DNA from: Betaproteobacteria bacterium
Lineage (GTDB): Bacteria > Pseudomonadota > Gammaproteobacteria > Burkholderiales > SG8-39
Assembly: GCA_009693345.1 (NCBI GenBank)
Contig: SHXL01000041.1
Coordinates: 1 to 17,074, forward strand
Length of the DNA stretch: 17,074 nucleotides
Direction of reading: 5' to 3'
Part shown: piece after piece, positions 16,263-17,074 of the stretch
Numbering within the stretch: position 1 is the first letter of the stretch
Layout of the letters: every line of letters begins with the position of its first letter
Translations under genes and position numbers: made by a program
Notes under the pieces: model-generated
What the model saw: the letters and a program-made list of their open reading frames with translations, nothing else
Database searches by the model: none
What the model was told of the DNA's origin: nothing

Positions 16263-17074
16263 AGCCTCTCCGGATCGTCCACACCGAGTCCTCGCTCGGC
16301 TGGGGCGGGCAGGAAATCCGGATTCTTTCCGAGGCACAGGGACTGATGCGGCGCGGCCACGACGTCACGCTGCTCTGTTCGCCGCAGGCGCGCATCCACG
16401 CCGAAGCGCCGAACTGGGGCGTTCCGGCCGTGGCGCTGCCAATAGAGAAGAAACGGCTCCGCGGCGTGCGCGCCCTGGCCGGATGGCTGCGCGCCAATCG
16501 CAGCGACGTCGTGAACACTCACAGTTCCACCGACTCCTGGCTCACGGCACTCGCGATGCTGATCCTCGCCCCCCCGGTGCCGATAGTGCGCACGCGCCAT
16601 ATATCGGCGCCGGTGTCGCGTGGGCCGCTCCCGCGCTGGCTCTACATGCGCGCCGCCGCGCGCGTAGTCACCACGGGCGAGGCATTGAAGCGCCAGCTGG
16701 TGGAGCGCAACGGATTCAGTGCCTCGCGCATCGAATCGGTGCCCACCGGCATCGATGCCGGCCGTTTCCGGCCCGGCGAGAGAAAGACTTCGCGCGCCAG
16801 GTTCGGCCTGCCGCAGGACAGGATCCTGGTCGGCATCGTGGCGACGCTGCGCAGCTGGAAAGGGCACGAATTTCTGATCGAAGCGATGGCCCGGCTGCCG
16901 GACCATGTCGAACTCCTGATCGTCGGCGACGGGCCGCAGCGCAAGGTGCTCGAGCAGTGCATTGCGAGGTTTGGCCTGCAGGGGCGGGTGCGCATGCAGG
17001 GGCAGCAGGCGGACGTGCTGCCGTGGTTGCGTGCGCTGGACATTTTCGCGCTTCCCTCGTACGCGAATGAAGGC
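16259..17074 (+). CDS. GT4-family glycosyltransferase (3' end outside window)
   Basis: The first 272 residues are present and the frame stays open to the last base. The N-terminal HTESSLGWGGQEIRIL (8-23) is the glycine-rich acceptor/donor loop of GT4 enzymes; VPTGIDAGRFRPGE (162-175) is the usual inter-domain motif, and LVGIVATLRSWKGHE starts the C-terminal Rossmann domain. The window ends at LPSYANEG, the beginning of the EX7E region. The ATG overlaps the msbA stop (ATGA), so it is co-translated with msbA. It is likely an LPS core or surface-glycan glycosyltransferase; its substrates are unknown. Confidence 0.9.
   Translation, partial: MKPLRIVHTESSLGWGGQEIRILSEAQGLMRRGHDVTLLCSPQARIHAEAPNWGVPAVALPIEKKRLRGVRALAGWLRANRSDVVNTHSSTDSWLTALAMLILAPPVPIVRTRHISAPVSRGPLPRWLYMRAAARVVTTGEALKRQLVERNGFSASRIESVPTGIDAGRFRPGERKTSRARFGLPQDRILVGIVATLRSWKGHEFLIEAMARLPDHVELLIVGDGPQRKVLEQCIARFGLQGRVRMQGQQADVLPWLRALDIFALPSYANEG

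Noticed and set aside
16195..17070. Plus-strand frame of 291 residues starting inside msbA
   Set aside because: Arg/Ala-rich shadow; the true gene is the frame from ATG 16259, which shows GT4 motifs and stays open to the window end.

Overview
The window reads as chromosomal DNA from a GC-rich betaproteobacterium. The evidence is gene content and order: a class I polyhydroxyalkanoate synthase, a hemE-priA-argS-SPOR-dsbA block, an EVE gene/6S RNA/zapA/ZapB-like block, and LPS heptosyltransferase genes around msbA. No rRNA, phage, IS element or CRISPR array was seen. Assignment below the class is not possible from the sequence alone.

Layout. 1-660 (+): 3' end of phaC. 632-5184 (-): a tightly packed run, transcribed right to left, of argS, a SPOR-domain protein, dsbA, a BtuF-like metal/corrinoid receptor and an NMT1-like substrate-binding protein gene interrupted by an in-frame TGA. 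5252-9777 (-): ZapB-like gene, zapA, 6S RNA, an EVE-domain gene, hemE and priA. The 266-bp gap between hemE and priA holds five DnaA-box-like sequences (four match TTWTNCACA exactly), a near-consensus IHF site and an AT-rich stretch. This is the most unusual non-coding element in the window and looks like an oriC-type or DnaA-regulatory region. 9863-12213 (+): a promoter, a cobalamin riboswitch and the btuB-type TonB-dependent receptor it should control. 12255-17074 (+): an LPS/envelope cluster of heptosyltransferase, GT4 glycosyltransferase, msbA and a second GT4 glycosyltransferase cut by the window end; the last three are joined by 4-bp ATGA stop/start overlaps.

How the genes fit together. 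Most products are housekeeping: translation (argS), heme synthesis (hemE), replication restart (priA), division (zapA, ZapB-like), transcriptional adaptation (6S RNA), periplasmic disulfide formation (dsbA) and outer-membrane biogenesis (heptosyltransferase, glycosyltransferases, msbA). Corrinoid uptake appears twice, as the riboswitch-btuB unit and the distant BtuF-like protein, with no btuC or btuD here. Points needing a second look are the DnaA-box cluster, the nonsense codon in the substrate-binding protein gene, the CIHC active site of DsbA, and possible leaderless starts for argS and the ZapB-like gene. I found no clear evidence of a wholly new multi-gene system.
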